Of a stretch of DNA of 64,000 bases, positions 21,282 through 33,732 are shown in pieces. This DNA is from Neoscytalidium dimidiatum (Eukaryota > Ascomycota > Dothideomycetes > Botryosphaeriales > Botryosphaeriaceae). A program made the translations under genes and the position numbers. The notes under the pieces were generated by a model. That model was not told the origin of the DNA and did no database searches. It saw only the letters and a list, made by a program, of their open reading frames with translations. The stretch lies in contig CM074698.1 in NCBI GenBank assembly GCA_037367355.1, positions 3,348,001 through 3,412,000 on the forward strand, read 5' to 3'. Position 1 is the first letter of the stretch. Every line of letters begins with the position of its first letter.

Positions 21282-22571
21282 AGTGCCCTTTAGGACGTGA
21301 GGTGTCGCAAGGAAATTAAGAGGCTCTGGGGAAAGGCGGGAAAGATGGGGAAGGGCCCACCAATATGGGCAACAGAGAAATAAGGCAACAAAGAATCGGT
21401 GAGCGGGGATGTCCTACGCGGCCAACAGGGCCTCGACTGTAGCTCAAGCCACCGATCTTGCCGCCGCTTGGCTCTTCAAAGGGATAATGGAGCGGCGGGG
21501 GCGCCCGTCCTATGTTCTGGCTCTTGGGCTATCGTCACGGTAGCACACGGCAAAGCTTAGCTTGCCGTTACCTCTCGCATGTCTAAATTTGTCATTTTTG
21601 TTCAACACATTGTTTGCACATGCAGCATTGCGACTGAGCCTCACGACTATGGTAACCGATAGTTGGGAAAGCTGCACTCCGCATATAGATATCATGCCTA
21701 TTGGCAGTGCTGCGGCCGAAGGCTGGAGAAGACTATGGCTGAGAGATGGCTCACAAAGACAGGTGCAAAATGGGCGGACAAGAACAACACAGTCTTGTCC
21801 CGGGTGGGGACAAAGGATTGACAACACGAATTGGAACTGTGGCTTACCTTGAAGGAAGATGTTGGCCGAGGATATGCGTTCTGCGCTATCTTGGAGCTGA
21901 CAGCCTAACAATAGAACTTCCTGGGGCCGAAAAGTGATGCACGCAGTTGCAAGTCGCACCACCCACGTAACATAGCCACCTATAGGACGTGATAACTCTA
22001 AAAAGAAAACAAATTGTAGCACTGCAAGCCTGGCAGTTTTAGTCGAAGAGCATGCTATTTGCATACAGTAAAATCTTCCATACATTTGGTTGGAGCAGAC
22101 GTTGGCGGGGTGCAGCTGGAAAGCCAACTATTGAACGGCTTGCTGGCCAGTGCGCGCCGCGCCCAGAACATGAGAAGCAATCCTGCCCGCTCGCAGCCGC
22201 TCAGCTGACAGCCTTGTCTTCACAAACAGACAATCATCAAGATGCCTGAAGTTACGCATCTTAAGTCTTGCATGTGCCTTGCCAAGCGAGGTCTCGCTGA
22301 CCCCATTTTGGGCTGCGCGTATGAAGTAGCTGTCATCATCCGTAGGTTATGCCAAAAAAGGCCTTGTTATAGGCGAAAAAATCATAGAAGTACTCCTCCA
22401 CCACGCCGCGGAAATCTGTTTTTTCGCATGAGTTGAAGGGTTTGCGGGCGACCTGACCGATGTGATTCGCAACGAGTGTAGTATTTCCAGCAGCAAACAC
22501 CGGAGTAGGTCCTGCTTCTGGTATCGATCGTGTTGGTATTGTTGCGACCGGTACACACCGTAGCGTTATCG
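21282..22571. other. Intergenic, 1.3 kb
   Basis: This is the promoter of the cupredoxin-like gene and the 3' flank of RRP36. A 205-codon frame on the minus strand (21510-22127) has no recognisable domain, is Cys-rich by chance and lacks family features. I do not call it. Confidence 0.4.
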
Positions 22572-23748
22572 TTATTCGCCAGCCATCCTTCTGGCTGCAG
22601 GCATGTTCTTCCTTTCCTTGGCAGTGGCCTTCTTGCGCCTTCTCTCGATGAGTTTCTCTCTCTGTTTGCCCTTCATAGTGGAAAACTGGTCCACTAGGGC
22701 TCGCTTCTTGATCTCGGCTGTCGTAAATTTACGTTAGATCGTTTGTCCACGAATTCAAACATCTCCAGGTTGTATGACTTACATTTCTTGAGGAAGAACG
22801 GGGTCTTGCCCTGCTTGACCTGTTCCTTTTCTTGCTTCTTGTGTTCCCTAACGATCTTTTCCTGCCGTTCCTTAGCCTGCTTAGCCTTCTTCTGACTTTC
22901 CATGCTCAACAGCTTCCTCTTCAGGATTTCTTTGTCTTCCTCGTTCTTCGTCTTCTTGATGGTTGCCTTCAGCTCCGCCATCTCGGAGTCACGATATTGG
23001 TCGAGGAAGGCATAATTCTGCCTGATCTTATTCGAATCCAGAGGTCCTGAAAGTGCGTCAAAGCGTGGGTCTCGAGCGACGCGCTTCTTGACCGTAAGGA
23101 CCTCCCGCTTACGGCTGACAGGTTTTTTGCTGGACATGACGGCAGGTGCATGCTTGGAGGAGCGCGACTTTGATTTCTTGCCGATATCTTCCTGATCGGA
23201 GTTGGACAAGTCCGAGCCATCATCCGATGAACCTTCTTCGTCATCGATTTCGTGATATTTTGCCTTTTTAGAGGGCTTTTTGTTGTCGCTCTCTGCTGCC
23301 TTAGCCTTCTTTATCTCCCTCAAACGCTCTCGCAGAGCTTGCAGTTTATCTTCTTGGTCCGTTGTATGGTCTGAGCCGCGCTTTCGTTTCCTGTTACCGT
23401 CCTTCCGCTTTGAGAGTGCATCCTGGGCTTTTGCTAGCGCGCCGAACGAGACTTTACTGAGCTGCTCTTGAACGTCATCGCTGTCTTCCGCCTGTAGAAA
23501 TGGTGGTGGTTAGCTTACGGCTAATAGCGAGCCACAATGTGGAAAATGATATAGAAACGGACCTCGGTATCATTCATAACTTCATCGTGATCGGATCCAG
23601 ACCCAGCGGTGGAGCTTTCGATGATTCCATCGTCGCCTGTCGCAAGGATGGAGGGCGAGCTGGCTTCGAGCTCGTCAGAGTATGGCTCAGAGCCTGTATC
23701 ATCTTCGCGCGCCCGCAGCGAGCGACTCAAGTCTCTTGAAAGAACCAT
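22572..23748 (-). CDS. rrp36: rRNA biogenesis protein RRP36
   Basis: Exons are 23748-23563, 23491-22783 and 22717-22572; introns of 71 and 65 nt; 346 aa. The N-terminus is acidic (SDHDEVMNDTEAEDSDDVQE). The conserved core has KVSFGALAKAQDAL, RKREVLTVKKRVARDPRFD, NYAFLDQYRDSEMAELKATI and the basic end VKQGKTPFFLKKSEIKKRAL...ERRRKKATAKERKNMP. This is the RRP36 signature. Family knowledge: RRP36 is a nucleolar component of the 90S pre-ribosome/SSU processome needed for early 35S pre-rRNA cleavages (A0-A2) and 18S rRNA production. The start MVLSRDLSRSLR is chosen because an upstream in-frame Met lies outside the conserved protein. Confidence 0.93.
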
Positions 23749-25630
23749 CTCCGACAGAAAGGCGTGTCTCGTCGCCGTGATGTCTTGGAAGCAGACATGG
23801 CAGAGTCGGAAAGATTTCAGTGGTTCCCGCACGGACCAGGCAGGCTTATCTCCGGCGACAATCTCCGGGGGAAATGAGCGCCAACAGGCTTCGTATTTAC
23901 CGTTGAAGGAAAAAGACAACATGATGCCTGTTTCCAACAGAGCTTGTCATGTAAAAATGAAGAAGAGACATTGAAACTTGCATCAGCGTTGCCCGCCGCC
24001 TCACAAATGAGTCTTACTGTCCTGACCCCACCCTCAGGATGCCTCACTTCTGTCGCATAAAACACCCAAGGCAGTACATCATTAAGAAACCCAGCCCAAT
24101 CGGCTCTAGAGACTCGTCAGCCAGTCTGCGTACTTTGCTTCCCTCCCAGATGAGTGGTTAAATGTACCTCGACTGCTAGCGAAGGTAGGTTAACTTCACT
24201 GAAGAGCTACAACTTGTAAATCATTCCTTGAATACACTGTATTTGTGTAAGGAGGAAGCATCGCACGTGGAAATCCTAGTCATGCTTTTTGTTTCGCATA
24301 TACTGGCGCGTAGATCATCAGCGTTAAGATTTTCAGCCCTACCGGCAGTGAGGGTCAGACTCGGGCGGAAGACCTAAAGCAAGGGTTTAGCCGCTAGTCC
24401 CGTACAACGCCCGTGAGGCGTTGACATCATCTCATCTGCTTCTATGTCATTCTCCATATCATCCACTAGGGCGTGTATAGAGACGCAACATACGTATCTT
24501 CGGCGTCAGTATCTTTTGACTACTGAGACAAACATCACTACCGTAATTTTAATTTTTAAGTTCTTTATAAGAGGGAAACTGGAGAATACTCGTAGATGAT
24601 GTCGAAGAGAAGCGATCCTGCCACTAAATCTACGCTAATAGACAGTGTTGTGCATAGCCTTTCGAAATTTCGCAGCTGACAAAGTACAACTCAGAAGTAT
24701 TCATTAATCAACACAATGTGTGTCCACTGATACAAGAGGGTCGAAGGACTTTGGACTGACAAGAGACCTCAGGAGTTGAATCTACTGATGGACCTCCGAA
24801 CCGCTTGATTCTGATACCAATCGATGCGGCTTGTGCACAAACATGTACATACCTAGGTTATATAAGGAGTAATTAGCAGCACACTCACTTCACGAAATTC
24901 TCGCGGACGGATGGTAGAGGTAGCATTGTTATGTCAGTATGCATGATCGTGGATTTATGGTGTCCTGTTGATGACCGTAGATTGCAATATTCGATACAAC
25001 AATTAGATCTCGCGATTCGGGCTTGACTATGTTCTTGGGAATTCCTGATTCAGCGGTCTACGAAGCGGTGAGAAGCAATGACGGTTCAACTGCCCTTTAC
25101 GAGAAAGATCATCGCGTGATAGTCTGGGTGTCTCCGTTGTTGAACAGGCTACGTGGATACAAGGCACGGTTGTTTCTCTTCGCGTGAAAGGGGGCAAGGC
25201 ATTATTCGAAGAGCGGTGACGCATTCAGGGACTTCGGACAAATACACCGAAACGAGGAGTGTCCGTGACGCAACCGATACAGGCAACGTGAATCATGTCT
25301 TGCTCGACCTCAAGGAAATTTATGTAGAAATAACCCAATACCGCATTCGAACTTCAGGTCGTTGTCATCGCGTCATGAACGTACGACCATAAAAGTTTAT
25401 AATCCTCAATAGTAGAGCAAAAAGAAATCTTCGTACTGAACCTCCCGCGCGCATTACGTTAAAAAGAAGGAAAGGGCAGGATACTGCGAATCTGCAAACT
25501 TCCTCTGTAGAAATCGGGACGCCAAAGCTGAGTGGATTACCTCGTCAAGACGCCAGGCAGCCCTCCGGAACCCTCCAGAAAGTCCAGCGTGTATCTTATG
25601 CAGCGAACAAGAGAAGTGGGACTCGATCTT
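23749..25630. other. Intergenic, 1.9 kb, AT-richer and gene-free
   Basis: This is the RRP36 promoter and the Rab11 3' flank. The central part (about 24.1-25.4 kb) is AT-rich with dense stops in all frames and no domain. I see no intact transposon or terminal repeats by eye. Confidence 0.4.
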
Positions 25631-26652
<1,022 letters not shown>

Positions 26653-28631
26653 TGTTGCGGAGGGACGTTAGAACAGCCTAACAAACGCGGGCGACTGAGT
26701 AGGCGGTGCGCAGATCGGGAGGAACTTGCGGACCAAGGCCGGAGAGTGAAGGCGCAAAGGGGGAAGAAAAGTGCGGTCGTGAGGGAGAGTGTCAGGGTGG
26801 TGGAGCAGCTCGTGGATGTTCGGTGGCCTCCTCGCTCCTCGCTGGCTGATGCGGCGCCCGTCGCTATCGTCACGTGTTGAAAAAGTGGTGGCCGCGCCGC
26901 CCACCGAAGATATATAGGGGTGTCCGTGCGCGTTGAGCGGAGCTCAAAATTGGCACCTGCCGGGGCGTCCACGTCATGGAAAGGTACGAGTCGTTTGAAG
27001 ATATAATCCCCTCATTCTCGAAACCGTGGCGGCGGTCAAGATGTTGCGCCTGAGAACGAACCAACACTACGTTGACCTTCACGCTCAAAGACTTATCAAG
27101 ATTCAGTGTGGCCGGAAAAGGTAATAGCTGCACCTTCAGAGCGAGACCTTTGCGCAACTAGTCTAGCGGGCGCTCTACATTTCCACAAGAGCTACATTCG
27201 ATGCATCCTCCAGCGGCAGCTTTTATATTTCTGTAGTGATCCTCTTTCGCCTGCTCTCTAAATTCCAGGAAAGTATACTTTGGAAATTTCACTTAGCTCA
27301 ATCTCGAATGCGCCGCGAATACGACCGCTGCGGAGAGTCCGTGCTGCCCCGCCAGGACGCGAGCGCGTACAAGTTTCCGCCCCGCATACGCGTCTTCCTT
27401 CCGCTCCACCTCCGCCCGACAACCGCTTCCGTCTCGAGAGCCGTAGATCGCCTCCCTTCGCGTCCATTTTCAGAATTAATAAGAAATTCCTCTGTGCAGA
27501 CCTAATTTGCTGGAAAATTCTTTAATCATTCCGCAGCTCATGTCTGCACTTTGTACCAACAACTTTTGCTGTCGCTGGTATAACATCTGCTAGCTGGACA
27601 GTACGTATTCTGGCGCTTCTAGACGACATGTTGGATACAGGTAATTCTCGGGAGATACAGATAGCTGCACTGATTCTTGCATAGCCTTTCCACGCAACCG
27701 GCCCGCTTCCTCTATTAGCAGCGCGTATCTAGGTCTGCTCTAATAACTCAGCAGTTCATTGCCTGACCCTCTCCAATTCCTGACACCATCTTACGACTGA
27801 CTCCCATGGGATTTAGTAGCTGCCTAGTCTACTTCGACGTACCAATATGTGAGGTAATAGTACTTGTACTTTTTACCAAGTTTTGCACTCATTAGAGACG
27901 CCACAGGATCGAGCTCCCGGCCTCCAGAGAAATTTTGACGCAAATGACCTGGTTTATCCTTGATTACAACGCGGACCAGAACAGTGTTCAGCACCTAATG
28001 TTAACGTGGATTGAAGTTCATTCAACCGGATAAGGGTAGCCGCTGAGCCCTGGTCCAGATCAGAACAGATGAATAGAGATGCTAGATGGGCCCCTGGCGT
28101 GGTAGATCAGCAACCACAGCCAGCAGCCCCGAATGGTCAACATGTAGTCTTGCATGATCGGAAAGGAAAAGAGAGATACTTCAGTCATAGAAAGAGGTAG
28201 CTTGACGGAGGAACTAGAAGTATTTCTTAAGCCAAATATGGAAGAATCGGAAAGAAGATTAGTATTGAGCAAATAGGACGAGATTCAATGCCAAGAGGAG
28301 AAAAGAGAACGTGGGTAGAATTTCATGGATAGAAAGGGGCAAAGCGTCCGTGAAATGGAAATAAGCAGGGGGCTGTTCCTGACATAGGAAATATTGGCTT
28401 CGGCTTATTTTGGAAGATATATCTGCTCTTGTAGCCTTCATTGATGGCTAGCTTCATGAATATCGACAACGTCCAGAAGACGTAAGTAACGATATGGAGA
28501 GTGATTACAAATTGATAAGTATGTCCTGGCCCCAAAGTATCCCTGAAACGCCTCGCACCGTGGTATGCCTGCATATTATACAGCTTCGATTCCCCTTCAT
28601 CATAACCTGTATTGTCAGATCATCAGTCATA
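26653..28631. other. Intergenic, 2.0 kb, between the two Rab genes
   Basis: It contains the Rab11 promoter, with a possible TATATA on the minus strand at 26911-26916. The 27.5-28.6 kb part is AT-richer with no coding character. Short frames on both strands lack motifs. Confidence 0.4.
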
Positions 28632-29534
28632 TTAACAGCATCCACCAGCACTCTGGCCTCTCCTTGCCGCAGCCACATCATTCATTCCCAAATTCACAGT
28701 CCGCGCGGTATTACCACCTCCTGCATTGGGTCCTTTGACGCCGGATCTCCTATCGTTCAAGTCATATTTTCCAGCTTCAATGTTCTGGTATATGCGCTCC
28801 GCAACTTCTAGAAAGGCGCGCTCGACGTTCTCGCCAGATTTGGCGGACGTCTCGACATATTGCATAACCTTATTCTGTCGGCACCATTCCTCGGCCTCCT
28901 CGTGAGTTACCTGGCGCTTATTATCCGCGTTGGCGTGGGGATGTTCCGAGTCATTAGATGTAGCGACGGTTGATGAGGGGGCCAGATCGGCCTTGTTCCC
29001 GACTAATATGACGACTATGCCCTCCTCAGCGATCTGACGCAGGTCGTGAAGCCACTCGGTAACGCTGTTGAAGGTAGCGCGCCGCGTGATATCGAAGACC
29101 AGTAGAGCACCGCTGGCGCCGCGAAAATAGCTGCGTGTGATGCTCTTGTACGTCTCCTGGCCAGCGGTATCCCAAATGGACAGCTTCATGTGCTTCTGTT
29201 CCTGCGATGCGGCAGCGGCGGCATCCTTTGCACTGTCATCGGCGTTCGGATTATTGATACCGAGCTCGAGAGAAGCGGGAGGGCCGACGGGCACAATGCG
29301 CGAGCCAAATTCGACGCCGATGGTCACGTCGTGGTGGGGGGAGAAGCGGCCTTCGCACAGCCGGACTGTTAGCTAGACGAAGCGACAGGGCTCAAATCAG
29401 CAGGGATGTCCAGTAGAGTTCAGAAGAGAGAAATGAAGATTTCGTACACTAGATTTGCCGCATCCGGAATCGCCCAGAGACACTATTTTTGCGATATAGT
29501 TCCTTTGAGGAGGCGTAAGCCGTTTTGTCTTCAT
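28632..29534 (-). CDS. ypt4: Rab4-family small GTPase (Ypt4) with a long interswitch insertion
   Basis: Exons are 29534-29448 and 29372-28632, with a 75-nt intron; 275 aa. The start MKTKRLTPPQRNYIAKIV leads straight into the P-loop GDSGCGKSS. The intron join gives SSLTVRLCEGRFSPHHDVTI. Other motifs are WDTAGQETYKSITRSYFRGA, NKAD and ETSAKSGENVERAFLEVAE; the C-terminal double Cys (GGCC) is for prenylation. About 28 extra residues, Ala/Asn/Glu-rich, are inserted between strands beta-2 and beta-3, before WDTAGQ. A second Ser/Asn/His-rich insertion of about 20 residues follows the NKAD motif. Family knowledge: Rab4/Ypt4 acts in early-endosome recycling. An ATG further upstream is immediately followed by GTAAGC and does not splice in frame, so the start used is at 29534. 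Confidence 0.9.
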
Positions 29535-30411
29535 GCGGCTCAACAATATTGGATAGCTTACCATGGTTGCGTCGGATGCGCCATTTGGCGTAATTGTTCC
29601 CGTGGCTTAGTGGGAGCCTGGGATGATTGCCAAACGGCGATGAAAGGGAGCGCAGGAGGAGAGGGCTGCGCTCAACAGGGCAGTCCTGCGATGAAGGCGG
29701 GTGGAGCACGGCGGGTGACTCTTGAGGATTCAGTCGACTGACTCTTGTGCGGGCCGGATGTGGCTGAGGAACGGAGATGACACAGACAAAGCAGAGCAGA
29801 CGGGGCGTTGCGGGCAGGCAGCGGACGGAGGGGTTAAATCCGATAGTCCGTTGATGGGCGAGAGGAGGCTGGTATAGCTACTGGGCTACCATTAGACGTG
29901 GATTGTGGTTCTGTTTGGATCTGCGGCAGTCGGCGAATGACGTTTTCGGCGAAGGTCAGGGTTGCGCTGCATGAGCCAGGCAGAGGCAGCTCCACTCACC
30001 ACCGGGAGCCGGCGACGCTTGCTGAAGGCCGCCTACCGCCTACCGCCTGCCCAGGCACCACTGTCCACGCCTCGTCCCGGCTCCGACTCCGCGAGCCTCA
30101 CTTCTCATCCGCGACCTTCTGCTACCTCCTTCTACCCTCTTCCCCAGGTCCGCCGCATTTCTACCCGCCGCAGCTCTGTGCCCCCCGGAGCTCCCGACAT
30201 CACCGCCCGAAGCCACTGATCGCCGGCCGGAACGGAGCTCGACCTCACTGCTACTACTACTGCGCGTGCAACCCGACCCCACCGACTCACCGGCCAGCCA
30301 CTCCTTCGCCAACACTTCACTCCAGGGCTCACACGCGCCTGCTGCCGACTTTGCATCCCTCGCGGCCAGCTGCACCGCGCCACACCAGCAGCTGCCCGCG
30401 AATAAACCATC
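29535..30411. other. Divergent intergenic region between Rab4 and PNS1
   Basis: Two divergent promoters or 5' leaders lie here. The PNS1-proximal 400 bases are very C-rich, typical of a fungal 5' UTR. Frames in this stretch are Pro/Thr/Ser/His translations of that bias and are not called. Confidence 0.45.
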
Positions 30412-32804
30412 ATGTTCTCCGAATGTAGGTCACCGCAGCCCTTATCGCCCGCCGCCTCGGGCAGATGATCGTAGCTGTCTCACCTGCCCACAACCACGCT
30501 CGCGTGACTGACATGTGCTCTTCGCCGCAAAAAACAGATGCCTCGCGCTTTCTCGCGCAGTCGCAGTCGCGTCTGCTTGGTGGGCAAGAGAACGCCGAGC
30601 CCTCGCAATACCCAACCCGACCGAGTCGACAGCGCGGACCCTACCAAGGCAACTCCCGATACCAGCCCTCACGATCCTATTTGCAGCGCCCCAGCATGCC
30701 GAACCCATATGGGCCCAGCGCCTCTCAGGTCTCGCGATTCCCTTTTGCTTCGCGTACCTCCGGTCCTGCCCCGCTCTTCTACTCAGCCACGGACGACTTT
30801 CGGGAAGAGGATGATGGCGAAGAGCACGAGCGCGAAGTAGCTGACTTTTACGCCCTACAAAAGTCACGCCGTCAGTTTGGCGGAAGCCATCTAACCGACT
30901 CTTCCGATATGGACGATCCGGACCATGCGTCGAAGTCCGAGAATAGCCAAGCTGGCGATGAAGACGATGATGGAAGTCCTTTTGCACGAGGAATAAGGAG
31001 CTCATGGAGAGGGAGCAGGATGACGGTGCGAGGTCGTGAACCTACCGTGCAACCCATCCAGGAAGCCGAAGACAGGGAAAGGAGCGTAGGAGCCTCCGAA
31101 GCTAGTGCTCCTAGCAGCAAAGGGAAAGGCAAACTTGTCGACGTGGAACTTGCTTCAACAGCGAGAGGTGATAGCGCGGACGAGTTTCAGGATGACTACT
31201 CCGATGACGACCAAGATGCTCCGCCAGCTTACCAGCACCTCCCCAGAGCACAGGGCATTAACCCGCCCCGCAACCCTCTACGCAATACTCTGCCAATACC
31301 CCTGGAGACCGATGAGGAGACTCTCCTACAAAATCCACGACCCGTAAGCCCGGACCGAGAGACCACTCTGACTATTGTGCCTCAAGAGCAGGAGGAGAGA
31401 TATGACAGTTTCTGGTCTTACCTTTACCTCATCAGTGCCGCTGCGTTTGTGGGGACAGCGTTTTTGGTATGGCTGCATACCTCTGCTCCCAGCAAGAAGC
31501 TCCCGCTCGGTGATACCATTTATTCGACATTGCATTCATCGTTTCACCTGCTGTCGGTCTACACGCTCGTTTCCATGGTCGTTGCGGCTCTTTGGCTAGC
31601 ATGTCTGTCTTACTTCGCGAGGCCTCTCGTACAGCTGATTACCTTGGGCGTTCCCATTATACTCATATCTTTCTTCCTGTACCCGTTCATTTCAAGCTTC
31701 AAGGGGCAACAGACAACTTTCCAAGACAAGGTTATGCGCTGGACATCGCTCGTTCCCGGCATATGTGCCGTCCTGTGGATTCACATGGTATACCAGGGAC
31801 GACGTTCAATCGACAAAGCTACCCGGATCCTCGTACTTGCCAGCAAAGTCCTTGGGGAATGCACTGCGTTAGTCCTTGTGGGTCTTGCCGTCCTCACCAT
31901 GACCGTGCTGTGGACGTGGATATGGATCGGTCTCTTTACACGCCTCTTCCTTGAGGGCCATGTCAAGAGACGCGATGCCAAAATCACCATCTGGGCTATT
32001 GAATTCAGCACCTGGTGGCTTGGCGCCTTCTATATCCTATTCTACTTATGGACTATTTCGAACGTGGCAGGCATTCAACGTTCGTTAACTTCGGCTACAG
32101 TCAGTCAGTGGTATTTCCACCGCCACGTGAAGCCGAAGCCGACAAGTCGCCAGGTCGCCCAGGCATCATTTTGGCATGCCGTCGGCCCTATGTTCGGCTC
32201 AATCTGCCTCTCAACTTTCCTCACGATTGCTCTCCGGCTGCCCCTAATGGTTCTTCCCCGCCGCTTTGCCGCCTTCGTCAGCCTCTGTGTATATCAGTTC
32301 ATTCCTACCTCAGCAGTCATGCTCACGAACCCGCTCACGTTGACCTATGCATCGATTCACTCGATGGAACTCCGTCGCGCAGCTCACGGTCTCCGCCAGC
32401 TCTCCTTCGTATCCCACTCAAGACCTACGACAACCTTGACACCACGTTCGTTCTCCTCGCCTTCTGGCCATGAACTCGTACCGTATCGACTAGCGAAACT
32501 CTTGCTGCACGCAACGCGTTTCGTCATGTCTCTGGCGCTTGGATTCGGTGGCTGGGTTGTCACGGCGCGAACGCTTCAGCTCGCCCATTCAGATCACAAA
32601 GGCAGTTTGTATGCGTACGTTGTTGGTATGATCGCGGCCGCCCTCGGATGGAGTATTCTGGGGGCTTTCGAAGGCGTGCTTGGTTTTATCCTGGACGCAC
32701 TGATTGTTTGCTGGGGCAGCGAGGTGGGCTCGCAGGGCACAGGACAAAGCAGATACTGCCCAGAGGCTGGCCAGCTTTTTGGTGAAGAGTCGAGGAGATA
32801 CTAG
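30412..32804 (+). CDS. pns1: PNS1-type choline-transporter-like (CTL/SLC44) membrane protein
   Basis: Exons are 30412-30424 (13 nt) and 30538-32804, with a 113-nt intron; 759 aa. The splice gives MFSEYASRFLAQSQSRLLGG, the conserved start of fungal CTL proteins. Residues about 1-300 are hydrophilic, acidic and Ser-rich. From about residue 305 onward some ten transmembrane helices follow, for example FWSYLYLISAAAFVGTAFLV, YTLVSMVVAALWLACLSYFA, PLVQLITLGVPIILISFFLY, ILFYLWTISNVAGIQR and FVMSLALGFGGWVVTARTLQ. The C-terminus carries DALIVCWGSEVG and RYCPEAGQLFGEE, the CTL-family ending. The family includes mammalian choline transporters. Yeast Pns1 itself has not been shown to transport choline, so the substrate is open. 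Confidence 0.9.
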
Positions 32805-33732
32805 TAAACTAAGCTTCGTCTCCTTTCCCTGGCTTTAGCGACCATAGTTTCGGCATCAGCGATGTGACGGCTTTTCTCGGACATAGTTCTCTTGATTGCT
32901 TCTGTCCTTGGATATGCAAGTATAGATTGCAAGACGGACCGCGGAGTTCATGCGTCTGCTTTTTTCTTTTCCTTTCCTTTCCTTTTCTTTTCTTTTCACC
33001 TTCCAAAGCGCTCGTTGTTTCTATGCTTTTTGGATTTCCCGTCGTGGGAAGGCGTTTCACTGAGAAGGACGGAGCTCGTGACGGGGTCATCATTCTCACG
33101 GTATTTACGATGGACAGGGTTGCCACTGGTCACTCTGGTGTATGGTGCTTTCCTTTTGATTTCATGGGCTACAGGAGAGACATTCACGGGGTTCTGGAGA
33201 TGGATCGATACGTCGTCTCATGATGATGACTTAATCTGTCCATAGGGTAGGGAAATGGCAAGGGAATCTGCCTTCGTTTTTCGGTGTTCTCATCCATTAC
33301 TTGCTTTCTCTTTTCTTCCTCTCGGCCGCGGGTATACCCCCCTTTCCTGCGCTCTGCAAGCCGTCTTGACTCTCGTGTATTTGGTGGGAGCAGGGTGAAT
33401 GGAGCGCTGGTTTGGACTGTGGATGGCGCGATGTTTGAGCTTCTTCTGAGCCGGGGATGGAAGCCCCTTGAATGGCTTCTTGAGCTCATGCAGGTTGTTG
33501 ATAGGATTGGCTTTACTGCGTCATCGACACCTCCTTGGCCAGTTTTGTCTTCTTTGGATTAGCGTCATTGTAGATGAAATTTCGTCACTACCAGATTGAA
33601 CAGCAAGACGAGCAAGTGACTCCAAGAAAATATCAACATTTTTGAGTTTACGGATGCTCTTTCTCCAGGGAAAGAATGCGGAGAAACTGCAGCCGTTCAT
33701 GATCCCGCGTCTCCCAACCCCGCACGATTCAA
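32805..33732. other. Intergenic between convergent genes, with a CCTTT repeat
   Basis: This is the shared 3' flank of PNS1 and the M28 peptidase. It holds a pyrimidine tract built from CCTTT/CTTTT units (about 32960-32998). The small frames lack any supporting feature. Confidence 0.45.
32960..32998 (+). repeat. CCTTT/CTTTT pyrimidine microsatellite
   Basis: Consecutive five-base units of C and T only, in the 3' intergenic region. Confidence 0.75.

Noticed and set aside
21510..22127. 205-codon minus-strand frame between the cupredoxin-like gene and RRP36
   Set aside because: No domain, signal, splice-supported extension or coding character; probably chance.
29898..30428. 176-codon plus-strand frame before PNS1
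   Set aside because: Its Pro/Thr/His composition reflects a C-rich 5' leader, and it overlaps the PNS1 start.
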